Made by a program: the position numbers and the translations under genes. Shown here in pieces: positions 1 to 7,054 of a DNA stretch of 31,756 bases (the stretch's first letter is position 1; every line of letters begins with the position of its first letter). The stretch spans positions 1 through 31,756 of the forward strand of contig CAYZIC010000023.1 of the NCBI GenBank assembly GCA_964478335.1. Direction: 5' to 3'. Below the pieces are notes generated by a model, which saw nothing but the letters and a program-made list of their open reading frames with translations, was not told where the DNA came from and made no database searches. The stretch is from CAYZIC01 sp964478335 (GTDB lineage Bacteria; Verrucomicrobiota; Kiritimatiellia; RFP12; DVOR01).

Positions 1-1
1 C

Positions 2-190
2 CTTATCCTAGGCAATGATTTTTGCCATAGAGGTGCGCATTTTGAGGATTGTAATATTTGGCGCACTTTGATAGTCGCAATTCAACGCAAGAAACCACTT
101 GTCGTTTGGCTATGTGACCAAGATCGAGAAATCAAGTGCCATAGGATTCCTGTCGGCAAGACTAGGATCAAGGATTCGGATACACTTTAG
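2..190 (+). CDS. C-terminal part of an unidentified host protein
   Basis: An open frame enters from the left edge of the window and runs 62 codons to a TAG at 188-190. Its start lies outside. The residues (for example HFEDCNIWRTLIVAIQRKKP and WLCDQDREIKCHRIPVGK) look like real protein, and the frame is followed within about 12 bases by a strong terminator hairpin, which is what one expects behind a genuine gene. I recognise no family. It is host DNA, outside the prophage. The short length leaves some doubt. Confidence 0.45.
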   Translation, partial: LILGNDFCHRGAHFEDCNIWRTLIVAIQRKKPLVVWLCDQDREIKCHRIPVGKTRIKDSDTL

Positions 191-202
191 CCCCCCTCCC
201 AC

Positions 203-232
203 AAAGCCGTACTGGTTATCCAGTACGGCTTT
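203..232 (+). terminator. Rho-independent terminator
   Basis: Perfect inverted repeat: AGCCGTACTGG at 205-215, loop TTAT at 216-219, and its complement at 220-230. Flanking A and T residues extend the stem to 203-232, and more T-rich sequence follows. It sits directly behind the gene tail ending at 190. Confidence 0.85.
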
Positions 233-260
233 TCTATTTCCTTAGAGGCTCCCAGATGGG

Positions 261-310
261 GGCCCCCCCCCCCCCCCCGCCCAAAAAAAGGGGGCCCCGG
301 NNNNNNNNNN
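261..310. other. Assembly gap with suspect homopolymer edge
   Basis: Ten N bases (301-310) are preceded by long runs of G, C and A (about 257-300) that look like a low-quality contig edge rather than biology. Continuity between 1-256 and 311 onward is therefore a scaffold assumption. Confidence 0.9.
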
Positions 311-330
311 CTCCCCTACTCCAAAAAGCA

Positions 331-415
331 ATTACCCAGAGGCACTGCCTCTGGATTTCGATTACAAAACCTAAATCCCGATTACCCAGAGGCACTGCCT
401 CCAGATTTCGATTAC
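331..415. repeat. Two direct copies of a palindrome-bearing intergenic repeat
   Basis: Two 35-bp copies (331-365 and 381-415) lie 50 bp apart. They begin ATTACCCAGAGGCACTGCCT and end GATTTCGATTAC, differing at two central bases. The first contains a perfect hairpin: CCAGAGGC at 336-343, loop ACT, complement at 347-354. With only two units, this is a host intergenic repeat and not a CRISPR array. Confidence 0.75.
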
Positions 416-424
416 ATGTGGGCA

Positions 425-871
425 CTGCGCTCTCTGCCCCTCTGCGGGAGACAACTGGCAGTCCTGCCCGCCTCAGGCCACCCACGTAGCCCCTACAACC
501 CGCAAGCGACAGCGCGCAGTCATTATGTGTAAGCGTGACAACGCCGTCAGGGGGCACGACCCCTGCCACTCCAACGCTACACGCACCGCGGAGCGGCGGA
601 CTCTATGGAGGCCGTCTATGAGTACCAAAGCATTTTGGTGCTTAGAGATGCGCCGCTGCAATGAGCCACTAAGGCCGTAGGCCGCCAGCAGGTCATAGGG
701 CGGCAGCCCTATCTCTATCCCTAAAAGATAAATTGGGAGCGCTTTGACTAAAAGGAGCTTGCGAGTTTTACCTAAGCGATCCCTTTTTGTGTCTTTTTGT
801 GGTCCTTTGTGGTTAAAATCTCTGCGCTCTCTGCCCCGCCGCAGGCGCCCTCTGGCAGTCCTGCCCGCCTC
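425..871. repeat. Gene-free host stretch with a duplicated 50-bp element
   Basis: No credible gene lies between 191 and 880. The stretch holds two 50-bp elements (425-474 and 822-871). Each starts CTGCGCTCTCTGCCCC and ends CTGGCAGTCCTGCCCGCCTC, with a different 14-bp middle. Small hairpins lie at 673-683 (GGCC-GTA-GGCC) and 695-712 (ATAGGGC arms). A T/G-rich phrase at 786-817 ends TTTGTGGTTAAAA; its complement recurs at the other window edge (about 31688-31703). These look like dispersed intergenic repeats of the host genome. Confidence 0.6.
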
Positions 872-880
872 GCTCCCCGC

Positions 881-1314
881 TCACAGGTCAAAGTGCGCAT
901 GAAACCACAACGTAATCGTGTTGCCATAGCGGTCAGGCGTGTAGCGCAGCGTGAGCGACTCAGCGCCGACAGTCAACGTACGACGCTTGCCATCGTGAAA
1001 GGTAAATCTAAAGGTCGCCTCAAAGATGCGTCCAGGATGATGAGAGAGCATGTGCGCCAATGTCGCCAGCACCGTTTCACCATTGAGCGTAATCTCGACA
1101 CCATCAGCAGCGTAGTACTTGACTCGCACAACATCGATCCCCCGAACCGATCTCGGCAGCGCAGAAAGGATTGTCGGCCCTTGCTCCAGCAAGCGGTCAA
1201 GGTCGTAGTAATAGGTATGCACAATCGCATGGCGAGCCGCGAAGAGGTGTTCTCCTAAGATCGGGATCATATCCCCAATGAAGCATTGGGGGATGAGGAC
1301 TTTGAGTAGGCGGG
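881..1314 (-). pseudogene. 3' fragment of host gene split by the prophage
   Basis: This fragment encodes about 143 C-terminal residues of an unknown host protein (RLLKVLIPQCFIGDMIPILG at the junction, ending LWFHAHFDL). The apparent GTG start at 1321 lies inside the phage terminal repeat, so it is not a native start. The frame joins exactly to the fragment at 30930-31610: the right side ends with codons for I-Y-T, and the left side continues R-L-L-K once the phage and one 5-bp target copy are removed. No family is recognised. Without its N-terminal half and promoter this part is probably not expressed. The breakpoint is well supported; the function is unknown. Confidence 0.8.
1310..1314. repeat. 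Left target-site duplication
   Basis: GCGGG lies directly outside the left phage tip. Its partner at 30930-30934 reads GGGGG (one mismatch). Five base pairs is the target duplication length made by Mu-type transposases. GCGGG is the copy that restores an intact reading frame in the interrupted gene. Confidence 0.7.
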
Positions 1315-1352
1315 TCGACACGAGCGGAGGGATGTCTTGGTTAGGGTTTGAG
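1315..1352 (+). repeat. Left inverted terminal repeat / transposase end
   Basis: Aligned to the reverse complement of 30893-30929, 27 of the first 34 positions agree. They share the tip TCGACACGA and an inner TTGRTTAGGGTT site. From 1350 inward there are three near-tandem units of 10-11 bp (GAGGGGCTTTA, GAGGGGTTTA, GAGGGGTTGA). A further GGTTAGGGTGG lies at about 1482-1492. Together these are plausible transposase-binding sites in the non-coding left end (1315-1497). Confidence 0.85.
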
Positions 1353-1497
1353 GGGCTTTAGAGGGGTTTAGAGGGGTTGAAATGGGTTGCGGGCGTGGGG
1401 TTATATGTGGAATTTTGGGCTCGCTAAGGGTGTTTTATGGGCGTTTTAGGGGGTTTTTGTGATGTGGTAAGGGTTGGGGGTGGTTAGGGTGGCGGTG

Positions 1498-1943
1498 TTA
1501 ATTGCCGAATAGGCGGTTGAGCGTGGCGCTGAGGGCCTGCTGGAGTTTTTGCTTGAGGTGTTGGGAGGGTTTGCCACTTGGCGTGATCGGAATCATTGGT
1601 CGGGCTGGGATATTGGCCTTGGTTGAGCCGAATTGGTGAATGGGGGCGTAGAATCTGTCTGTGGCAAGGGTGTAATCTGTGCCGTCGCGGTATATCCGCC
1701 ACGACCTTGCGAGGACTCCGCGGTGGATTAGTAGGTCACCGCGGTTTTTTTTGCCCTAAGGGTTGATTTTTTGAGCGGAGCCCATTGTTTTACTCGAGAC
1801 TTAGGGTCAAAAAAGGCATTTTCCGTCTCTGCCCTTGTGACCGCTGTTGCGGTAAGGGATAATTTCTCTTGTGTAGCTGGGGATGCTAGCTTATCTGCGT
1901 ATGGAGAGAGGTCTTCAGTAAAGTCGATTTGGATTTTGCTCAT
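1498..1943 (-). CDS. G: Virion morphogenesis protein, Mu gpG-like, with -1 frame break
   Basis: This is a homologue of Mu G (Phage_tail_S family, needed for virion assembly). Zero frame gives 71 residues ending AKKTAVTY, with the family segment QWAPLKKSTLRAKK. A -1 step in the A8 run (1745-1752) continues as KNRGDLLIHRGVLARSWR, then YAPIHQFGSTKANIPARPMI, and stops at 1498. The hybrid is about 148 residues, the normal size for this family, and YAxIHQFG...IPARP is its C-terminal hallmark. The run reads A_AAA_AAA in the zero frame, a classical slippery heptamer. It may be programmed, a real mutation or a homopolymer sequencing error; the sequence alone cannot decide. It is the last gene of the leftward early unit. 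Confidence 0.8.
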
Positions 1944-3011
1944 TGTTTTGGTCTCCGAGTAGGATGATTAGGCCTGTTTTGAAGTATTCGTCAAGCAGCG
2001 ACTGGTATTCTGCCTCAATAAGGGAGTATTCGGCTGTTCCCTGGGCGTCGCGGAGGCGGTTTTGGTAGTCTGTGATGACGTTTTTGACGTTGGGGTCTCT
2101 GATTAGGACGTTCTTGACGCCTGTATGGGTTTTGGATGGTGGTCGGTGGGATGTTTTTTGACCATCGTCTGGTGTGGTTTTTGGAGCCAGTTGAGTACTG
2201 ATGTGGTTTGGCCGTTGTCTAGGGTTATGTTTGTCTTGGCCATCTGTTTCTCGAATGCTTGAATCTCGGCTGGTGAGTACTTGCCTGACTGCTTAAGGGT
2301 GTCCATGTCTATTGTCAAGTCGGTCGTGGAGAAGCGGTAAGCGCTGCGGGGGTTTTCGCCTTGCATTGCTGCCTTGTCTTCTGGTGTGTAGAGTGGCGTT
2401 TTAGCGCCGTGTTCGTTTCGATAGATTCCTTTGTGTAGGTCGTCAAGGTCGTCGCCTTGCGGGAGCTTGTAGTCGCCTTTTTTGGCCATCTTGTCAGCGT
2501 CTTGTTGGCTGACTTGGGTGACCATGCAGCGGCAGTTGAATTCCCACGGCGGGTAGTGCGTTTCCCAGAATGGGTCGTTTGCTGGGAGTGTCAATCCGTC
2601 GAGCCTGCGGTGGGTGGGGCGGACGCGGTTGTCTCGCATTGTGCGGTAGCGCAAATAAGGGAATAGCTTGACCATGCGTGGGTCAAGCTGCTCACGTCTG
2701 CGAGTTGTTGCGTAAGCCTGGAAGGCATTGGTCTGGATTAGGGTGTCGGCGCGCTTGGAGGCGTTGGCCACATTATTCTTTTGCAAGATGGGTAGAATCG
2801 TCTTTTTGGTATCGGCCCACGTTTGTCCAGCAGGGACTTTTGCGATAGCGTCGCGGACTTGGCGGACTTGGTTCATGTTGTCGATCCCTGCGATTGCAAT
2901 CGCACGGCTCCTGAACTCTGGGAGCAATTGGTTGTAGACGTCGCTGTGGACGGCTTGACGGGCTTGGATAATTGCTGCTGCTTCTTGGTTTGGTGTAACG
3001 GTAACTTTCAT
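1915..3011 (-). CDS. F: Minor head protein, Mu gpF-like, with -1 frame extension
   Basis: Phage_Mu_F family: a minor capsid component involved in head morphogenesis. Zero frame spans 2103-3011 (302 residues). Residues 119-165 carry the signature: YRTMRDNRVRPTHRRLDG, DPFWETHYPPWEFNCRCMV. After residue about 278 (A5 run, 2178-2182) the zero-frame tail is short and basic. A -1 step opens 87 more residues (TTPDDGQKTSHRPPSKTHTG, then GVKNVLIRDPNVKNVITDYQ and EAEYQSLLDEYFKTG) ending at 1915, overlapping the G start by about 29 bases. The extension has no ATG, GTG or TTG start in the part that looks protein-like, so it is probably the true C-terminus. The start has an AAGGAA ribosome site. F normally follows the portal gene in Mu-like phages; here it ends the early unit. 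Confidence 0.85.
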
Positions 3012-3023
3012 GGCTGCATCTTC

Positions 3024-3050
3024 CTTATATATAGGTTAATAATTGAACTC
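3024..3050 (-). promoter_or_regulatory. Possible promoter in front of F
   Basis: The minus strand carries TTAACC followed by TATATATAA (3025-3033) just upstream of the AAGGAA ribosome site of F. A similar TTAAC-TATATA phrase precedes the gp36 gene at about 27726-27737. There is no good -35 hexamer. An own promoter would allow late expression of F and G although they sit at the end of the early unit. Confidence 0.3.
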
Positions 3051-3545
3051 TTCGTTAGGTGGCATTGTGGGCTTTTCTGCCACCTGTTTTTCAGAGAGGC
3101 CGTTTCTGAAAAGGTAGACTTCGCGGTCGGGGCTTCCCGGCTCGAATCTGTCGGGATTTTTGGCGCATTTGCTGATGTGACGAGCCCAGGAGTCTAGGTC
3201 GAGCATGTAGCATTTTGGAGATACTTTTACCATCGTGACGAACCCAGCATTTGCCAAGCGGATTAGGGTGTTGTAGCTTCCTTTTTTTGACGTGGAGTCA
3301 GAAAGGCCGAGCAGATGAAGCAGCTCGTTTGACACGCGAACAAGCTGTGACAAAACGGGGACGAGACGGTAAGTGCCGTCATGTTGGTCTACGTATTTGG
3401 CAAGGGTGAATTTGGGCGCGCGGCCACCGTCAATCACGGGCGCGAAGATGCCAGGCGCGATGCGCACCATTGGCGGCCGTGTTGCCTCGTGGAAGCGTTC
3501 TTCGAGCGACTTCTCGCCAATGATTTCTAGTGGCTGGGTTTCCAT
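3036..3545 (-). CDS. Unknown phage protein with possible winged-helix segment
   Basis: This 169-residue protein starts METQPLEIIGEKSLEERFHE. I chose this start because it overlaps the end of the upstream gene by a few bases and has an AGGAGGAAT ribosome site; the open frame extends further upstream only through the neighbour's sequence. Residues about 75-125 (LVRVSNELLHLLGLSDST, then GSYNTLIRLANAGFVTMVKV, then SPKCYMLDLDSW) resemble a winged-helix DNA-binding fold. That is an impression, not a family match. It is the last gene before F. It could be a regulator or replication accessory. Confidence 0.7.
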   Translation of the reverse strand: METQPLEIIGEKSLEERFHEATRPPMVRIAPGIFAPVIDGGRAPKFTLAKYVDQHDGTYRLVPVLSQLVRVSNELLHLLGLSDSTSKKGSYNTLIRLANAGFVTMVKVSPKCYMLDLDSWARHISKCAKNPDRFEPGSPDREVYLFRNGLSEKQVAEKPTMPPNEEFNY

Positions 3546-3547
3546 TT

Positions 3548-3901
3548 TTATTCCTCCTCTGTTGGATAGGTGATTTGGTGTTCTTCCTTGATTTCGCTCA
3601 TGCGGTTGGAGACGACTTCGAGGAGCTCCGTGGGTGATAAGCCGACCTGATTGGCCAGCATCATTGCGTCGTCCAGCAGGATGGCCGAGATGATTGGCAA
3701 CCATGTGCCGACTGCTGCTGAAGCAATGAAGAATTTGGCGAGCTTAGATGCGAGTTTGTCTTGCTTGAATTCCTCGAGCGATTCCTCCACTAGCTTGAGC
3801 TGAGCGGTCAGCGTGGCGCCGACATGCGTGGCCATGTGCCAGTCTCGGATGCGCTTGACGGCGGTCGCCTTGTGCAAGTGCAGCTCTTGTTGGTTATACA
3901 T
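3548..3901 (-). CDS. Unknown helical protein, possibly MazG-like
   Basis: 117 residues, mostly helical. LKLVEESLEEFKQDKLASKL followed by LLDDAMMLANQVGLSPTELL has the spacing and acidic residues of all-alpha nucleotide pyrophosphohydrolases (MazG type, ExxE...DD), but the motif match is loose. MazG-like proteins are common in phages and hydrolyse non-canonical or alarmone nucleotides. The end abuts the next gene (TAAAA spacing) and the start overlaps the preceding small gene by eight bases, indicating tight co-translation. Treat the function as tentative. Confidence 0.7.
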   Translation of the reverse strand: MYNQQELHLHKATAVKRIRDWHMATHVGATLTAQLKLVEESLEEFKQDKLASKLAKFFIASAAVGTWLPIISAILLDDAMMLANQVGLSPTELLEVVSNRMSEIKEEHQITYPTEEE

Positions 3902-4082
3902 TGCCGTATCCTCTCTTTCTCATCGATACCTCGGTCATGTTTCTGCCGCTCCCGCACTGTTTGCGGATGTCGGCCAATCGAGCAGCGCCGACAAGCGGGG
4001 CCTTCTTTTCTCCTGCGCCCGGATGCGCTGCTAGCCAAGCATTGCGCTTCGCTCTCAATTCTTGTTCGCTGGGGTGTTTCAT
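3894..4082 (-). CDS. Small unknown phage protein
   Basis: 62 residues, beginning MKHPSEQELRAKRNAWLAAH. It is basic and has no membrane segment. The ribosome site GAGGAGAATAACC lies directly before the ATG and closely resembles the one in front of the helicase-adjacent kinase gene. The stop overlaps the next start. I recognise no family. A longer overlapping frame starting further upstream has no ribosome site. Confidence 0.65.
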   Translation of the reverse strand: MKHPSEQELRAKRNAWLAAHPGAGEKKAPLVGAARLADIRKQCGSGRNMTEVSMRKRGYGNV

Positions 4083-4084
4083 GG

Positions 4085-4609
4085 TTATTCTCCTCTGTCA
4101 TATTCGATGATGGATGTGTCGACCTCGCCAGTGCCGTCAGTGGTCTTGTAGCTGATTATCTTTGAGCCAATTCCGCGGTCGTCAGCGGAGGTTTCCCATG
4201 CCGCTCCGCAGTAGTAGCCCATGAAAACATCATGATCCATAAATGCGTCCTTCATGCGGGCGGCATCTTCTGAACAGACGTTATGCTCGTCTCCGTGATG
4301 CCTGCGCATGGTATGGATTACAACGCGATAGCCTCTTGTGATCGCCCTGCAGATGATCGCACGCACGCAGCTCTGCGTGGCGAATACGCCAGTGACGCAG
4401 CCGTCGCAGCCGCAAGCAATGACGTTGTTAATCGCTGAGAGGAAGTAGGGTTGGATTTGTGCGTACTTTTGCGGTGAAAAATCGTAGCTTCGTTCAGTAT
4501 AGAGGAATTGGTCAGCTTCTATGATTGGGCAATGGTACCATTTTCTGGCAAGGGTTGTTTTTCCTGAGCCCGGCAAGCCACGGATGATTGTGAGTGTAGG
4601 GTACAACAT
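4085..4609 (-). CDS. P-loop kinase / ATPase
   Basis: 174 residues. The N-terminal TIIRGLPGSGKTTLARKWYH is a Walker A motif of the small-kinase type. It is followed by IIEADQFLYTERSYDFSP and a helical segment, as in the NEDD4-binding-protein-2-like or polynucleotide-kinase-like AAA family. Likely substrates are nucleotides or nucleic-acid 5' ends; this is family inference only. The C-terminal 60 residues (HHGDEHNVCSEDAARMKDAF, YYCGAAWETSADDRG) do not resemble anything I know. It sits between the helicase gene and the 62-residue gene in the early unit. Confidence 0.8.
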   Translation of the reverse strand: MLYPTLTIIRGLPGSGKTTLARKWYHCPIIEADQFLYTERSYDFSPQKYAQIQPYFLSAINNVIACGCDGCVTGVFATQSCVRAIICRAITRGYRVVIHTMRRHHGDEHNVCSEDAARMKDAFMDHDVFMGYYCGAAWETSADDRGIGSKIISYKTTDGTGEVDTSIIEYDRGE

Positions 4610-4638
4610 GGTTATTTCTCCTTTTTCTTGTTTTTGGG

Positions 4639-6057
4639 TTAATCTTCAGATGATGGGCCGAGGGCTACTCGGTCATAAAAACGAGTCAAGCCGCCGTCAA
4701 AGTCTAGGCGGACTTCGCCAGTGGGGCCATTACGATGCTTGGCAACATCGACGATTGCCAGGCGCAGGTCATCATGCTCAGGGTCGCCCGCATATTTGCA
4801 GGGACGGCGCAAGAGGAGGATGACGTCAGCGTCTTGCTCGATAGCTCCCGAGTCACGCAAGTCAGAGCATTTGGGCTTGGCGCTTTTGTCGTTGCGCTGC
4901 TCAGGGCCACGGGAGAGCTGAGAGAGCACGATGACAGGGATATTGAGCTCCTTGGCCATAGCCTTGACGTTGGCCGAGATTTGCGAGGTTTCGATTTGTC
5001 GGCCTTGCTTGGCAAATTCACGGTGATTCATCAATTGCAGGTAGTCGATGACGATGAGCTGAATGTTGAATTGCTTCTTCATTCTGCGAGCCCTGGCACG
5101 CATCTCCATGACATCGATCCCGCCCGTGTCGTCCACATAGATAGGCGAGAGCGCCAGCTTGTTGGCTGCGCTGCTTAGTTTAGCGGAGACGACGCCCTTA
5201 TTCAGGAATTGAGAATTGTTGAGCGTGTGGCCCGGCACGCCTGCGACACCGCAGAGCATACGCATGGCGAGTGACTCTTGGGACATTTCGACAGAGAAGA
5301 CGCCAACAGCATTGGGCTTGCCACCGTCTTCGCCCTTGAGCGGTTGGCCTTGCATATCCTTGCCAAAGGCGACGCATTCGGCGATATTCATTGCGAGCGA
5401 CGTTTTACCTTGAGAGGGACGCGCAGCCAAGACAATCATCTCGCCACGGCGCAGGCCGTGCATCGTCTTGTCGAGGTTTTTAAATCCAGTGGATAGACCG
5501 CCGAGAGCCCCTGGGCCCATTGAGAAGAGTCGGTCGATATTGGACATCGTATTTTTGACGGCAGAAGACCAGCTCATGGCGGTGCCACGCTGGTTTTTTG
5601 TCGAGATGTCGAGGAAATCTTGAGCAGCTTGGCTGAGGATCAAGTCGGCCGTATTGGCCGAGTCAAAACATGAGCCCTCGGTCTTGCGCACGGTAGCAAG
5701 GATGGTGCGCAAGACGAACTTCTGGCGGACGATATCGATGTAGTATTCAGCGTGGGCAGAAGTCGGCGTAGAGTCGATGAGCGTCTCGATGAAAGAGAGC
5801 CCGCCGACCTTGTCGAATGACTTCTGCTTCTTGAGCGTCGCCGCAACGGTCACAGCATCGATTGCGATGTTGTCACGCACCATTGAGATGATCGCCTCAA
5901 AGAGCAGGCGGTGTTCAGGCTGGTAGAACGCTTCCGGCACGAGACCAGCCTCAATGCACAAATCGACCACACGGCCCGAATCCAGCAGGATCGAGCCGAT
6001 GAGGCCGCGTTCGGCCTCGTCGTTGTGTGGAGGCACTTTGAGCGTAGCGTTATTCAT
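4639..6057 (-). CDS. dnaB: Replicative DNA helicase, DnaB-like
   Basis: 472 residues, the full DnaB length. Residues 10-110 form the N-terminal DnaB domain (EAERGLIGSILLDSG, EAFYQPEHRLLFEAI). The RecA-like domain has Walker A at 212-220 (RPSQGKTSL), Walker B at 334-342 (LIVIDYLQL) and the terminal arginine/switch region LSRGPEQRNDKSAKPKCSDL followed by RDSGAIEQDADVILLLRR. It unwinds DNA ahead of the replisome as a hexamer. Mu itself recruits host DnaB through PriA and DnaT; a phage copy suggests this phage supplies its own helicase during replicative transposition. No obvious DnaC/DnaI loader was seen, unless the MuB-like ATPase or one of the unknowns serves. A host chromosomal gene is excluded by its position inside the prophage. 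Confidence 0.95.
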   Translation of the reverse strand: MNNATLKVPPHNDEAERGLIGSILLDSGRVVDLCIEAGLVPEAFYQPEHRLLFEAIISMVRDNIAIDAVTVAATLKKQKSFDKVGGLSFIETLIDSTPTSAHAEYYIDIVRQKFVLRTILATVRKTEGSCFDSANTADLILSQAAQDFLDISTKNQRGTAMSWSSAVKNTMSNIDRLFSMGPGALGGLSTGFKNLDKTMHGLRRGEMIVLAARPSQGKTSLAMNIAECVAFGKDMQGQPLKGEDGGKPNAVGVFSVEMSQESLAMRMLCGVAGVPGHTLNNSQFLNKGVVSAKLSSAANKLALSPIYVDDTGGIDVMEMRARARRMKKQFNIQLIVIDYLQLMNHREFAKQGRQIETSQISANVKAMAKELNIPVIVLSQLSRGPEQRNDKSAKPKCSDLRDSGAIEQDADVILLLRRPCKYAGDPEHDDLRLAIVDVAKHRNGPTGEVRLDFDGGLTRFYDRVALGPSSED

Positions 6058-6590
6058 TACTTGTCTCCTTTATCGAATAAGGCCAATACATCCTGCTCGT
6101 CGACTATCTCGAATTCTGCTGGCAAGGTCGGCGGCGTATCATCGTCACTCCGGTGGAATTTGAAGAAGACATCATGCTCATGTTTAGCAAATATCCCGTC
6201 TCTGTAGGGGATGATGCAGCAACCTCCAAAATCTTGGACATTATACTTAGTTGCGATCATATCCTCGATCTTATCGAGCATGCCCTCGCTGGTCATCTGC
6301 TTGGCGATACGATTAAGCTGCTTGCCCAGCTTAGTGCGGCCCTTAACCACCCAGCCACCGCAATCATCTTTAAGCATAAAATGATTGATAAACTTGTATG
6401 CACTCATGTCTCGCTTTGTCGTGATCACGACACCCTGCTTGAGTTTGAAGATGGCCAGTTTGTCGATCGGTCTATCAGGGGCGATCGCTTCATTGATCAG
6501 ATCTTGAGCTTCTCTTTTTAGCGTCAATCGCCAATGATCAAAAGTCTCAATGATCGCTATGTCTGTTAATTTGTAGCAGTACGTTTGCAT
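6057..6590 (-). CDS. Unknown early phage protein
   Basis: 177 residues, mixed alpha/beta, no signal or membrane segment (MQTYCYKLTDIAIIETFDHW...). It contains FGGCCIIPYRDG and an acidic end (FEIVDEQDVLALFDKGDK). The end overlaps the helicase start, and its start overlaps the upstream stop as TAATG, so it is translated together with both neighbours. The position next to dnaB suggests a replication accessory. No family is recognised. Confidence 0.75.
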   Translation of the reverse strand: MQTYCYKLTDIAIIETFDHWRLTLKREAQDLINEAIAPDRPIDKLAIFKLKQGVVITTKRDMSAYKFINHFMLKDDCGGWVVKGRTKLGKQLNRIAKQMTSEGMLDKIEDMIATKYNVQDFGGCCIIPYRDGIFAKHEHDVFFKFHRSDDDTPPTLPAEFEIVDEQDVLALFDKGDK

Positions 6591-7027
6591 TATTCGGCTC
6601 CTTGCTGCGCTGCTACCAGCGCATCGTATTTTTTGAGAGCCTTTTTGTGGGCGCTACGGTTGTGGAATTTCATGCGGTGCGTACGGAAAAATTCGTCCAT
6701 TCTTGGAGTCGCATTTTTAACCTGGTCGCCTGTAGTCGAGCTGAGTACGAGCGGCATGTAGCGCAGCACGAGTGTGTCAAATAACTTGCACGTCGGATGA
6801 CTGTAAACCTCGTAGCCATTGATGTAGACTTTGTGTGCATTGTATCCGTGACGGATATTCCATGCTGTGAGGTAGCCGTGCAATTCTGGATTGATGAGGA
6901 TCCTATAGATAGTACCTCGCTCTTCCGACAAATCCTCTGTCAGCTGGTTGAGCTCGCCGTGAGCCTCCTCAAACTGCTCTAATGTGTATGCTCTTGGCGT
7001 GGTTTCTGCTTGGTTGTCGTTAGTCAT
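6590..7027 (-). CDS. Unknown early phage protein
   Basis: 145 residues. The N-terminal third is acidic and probably helical (YTLEQFEEAHGELNQLTEDL); the C-terminus is basic (KFHNRSAHKKALKKYDALVA). A GAAAGGAAC ribosome site precedes the ATG, the same phrase used by several genes of this unit. No family is recognised. The basic tail would fit nucleic-acid binding, but that is inference. Confidence 0.75.
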   Translation of the reverse strand: MTNDNQAETTPRAYTLEQFEEAHGELNQLTEDLSEERGTIYRILINPELHGYLTAWNIRHGYNAHKVYINGYEVYSHPTCKLFDTLVLRYMPLVLSSTTGDQVKNATPRMDEFFRTHRMKFHNRSAHKKALKKYDALVAAQQGAE

Positions 7028-7054
7028 TGTTCTGTTCCTTTCGGGTTGAGTTAA

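Noticed and set aside
331..415. Two repeats with regular spacing suggested a CRISPR array
   Set aside because: Only two units, one 15-bp gap, imperfect identity and no cas genes; a plain intergenic repeat explains it.
797..1258. 153-residue plus-strand frame
   Set aside because: Runs through the 50-bp repeat and antisense to the host gene fragment; arginine-rich shadow composition.
1316..1321. GTG at 1321 as the start of a 146-residue gene
   Set aside because: It lies in the phage terminal repeat; the real gene continues from 30935 across the insertion.
1484..1702. 72-residue minus-strand frame
   Set aside because: Out of frame with the gpG C-terminal half, which carries the family motifs; a shadow.
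3546..3704. Longer start for the 3036-3545 gene
   Set aside because: The extension lies in the neighbouring coding sequence and has no ribosome site.
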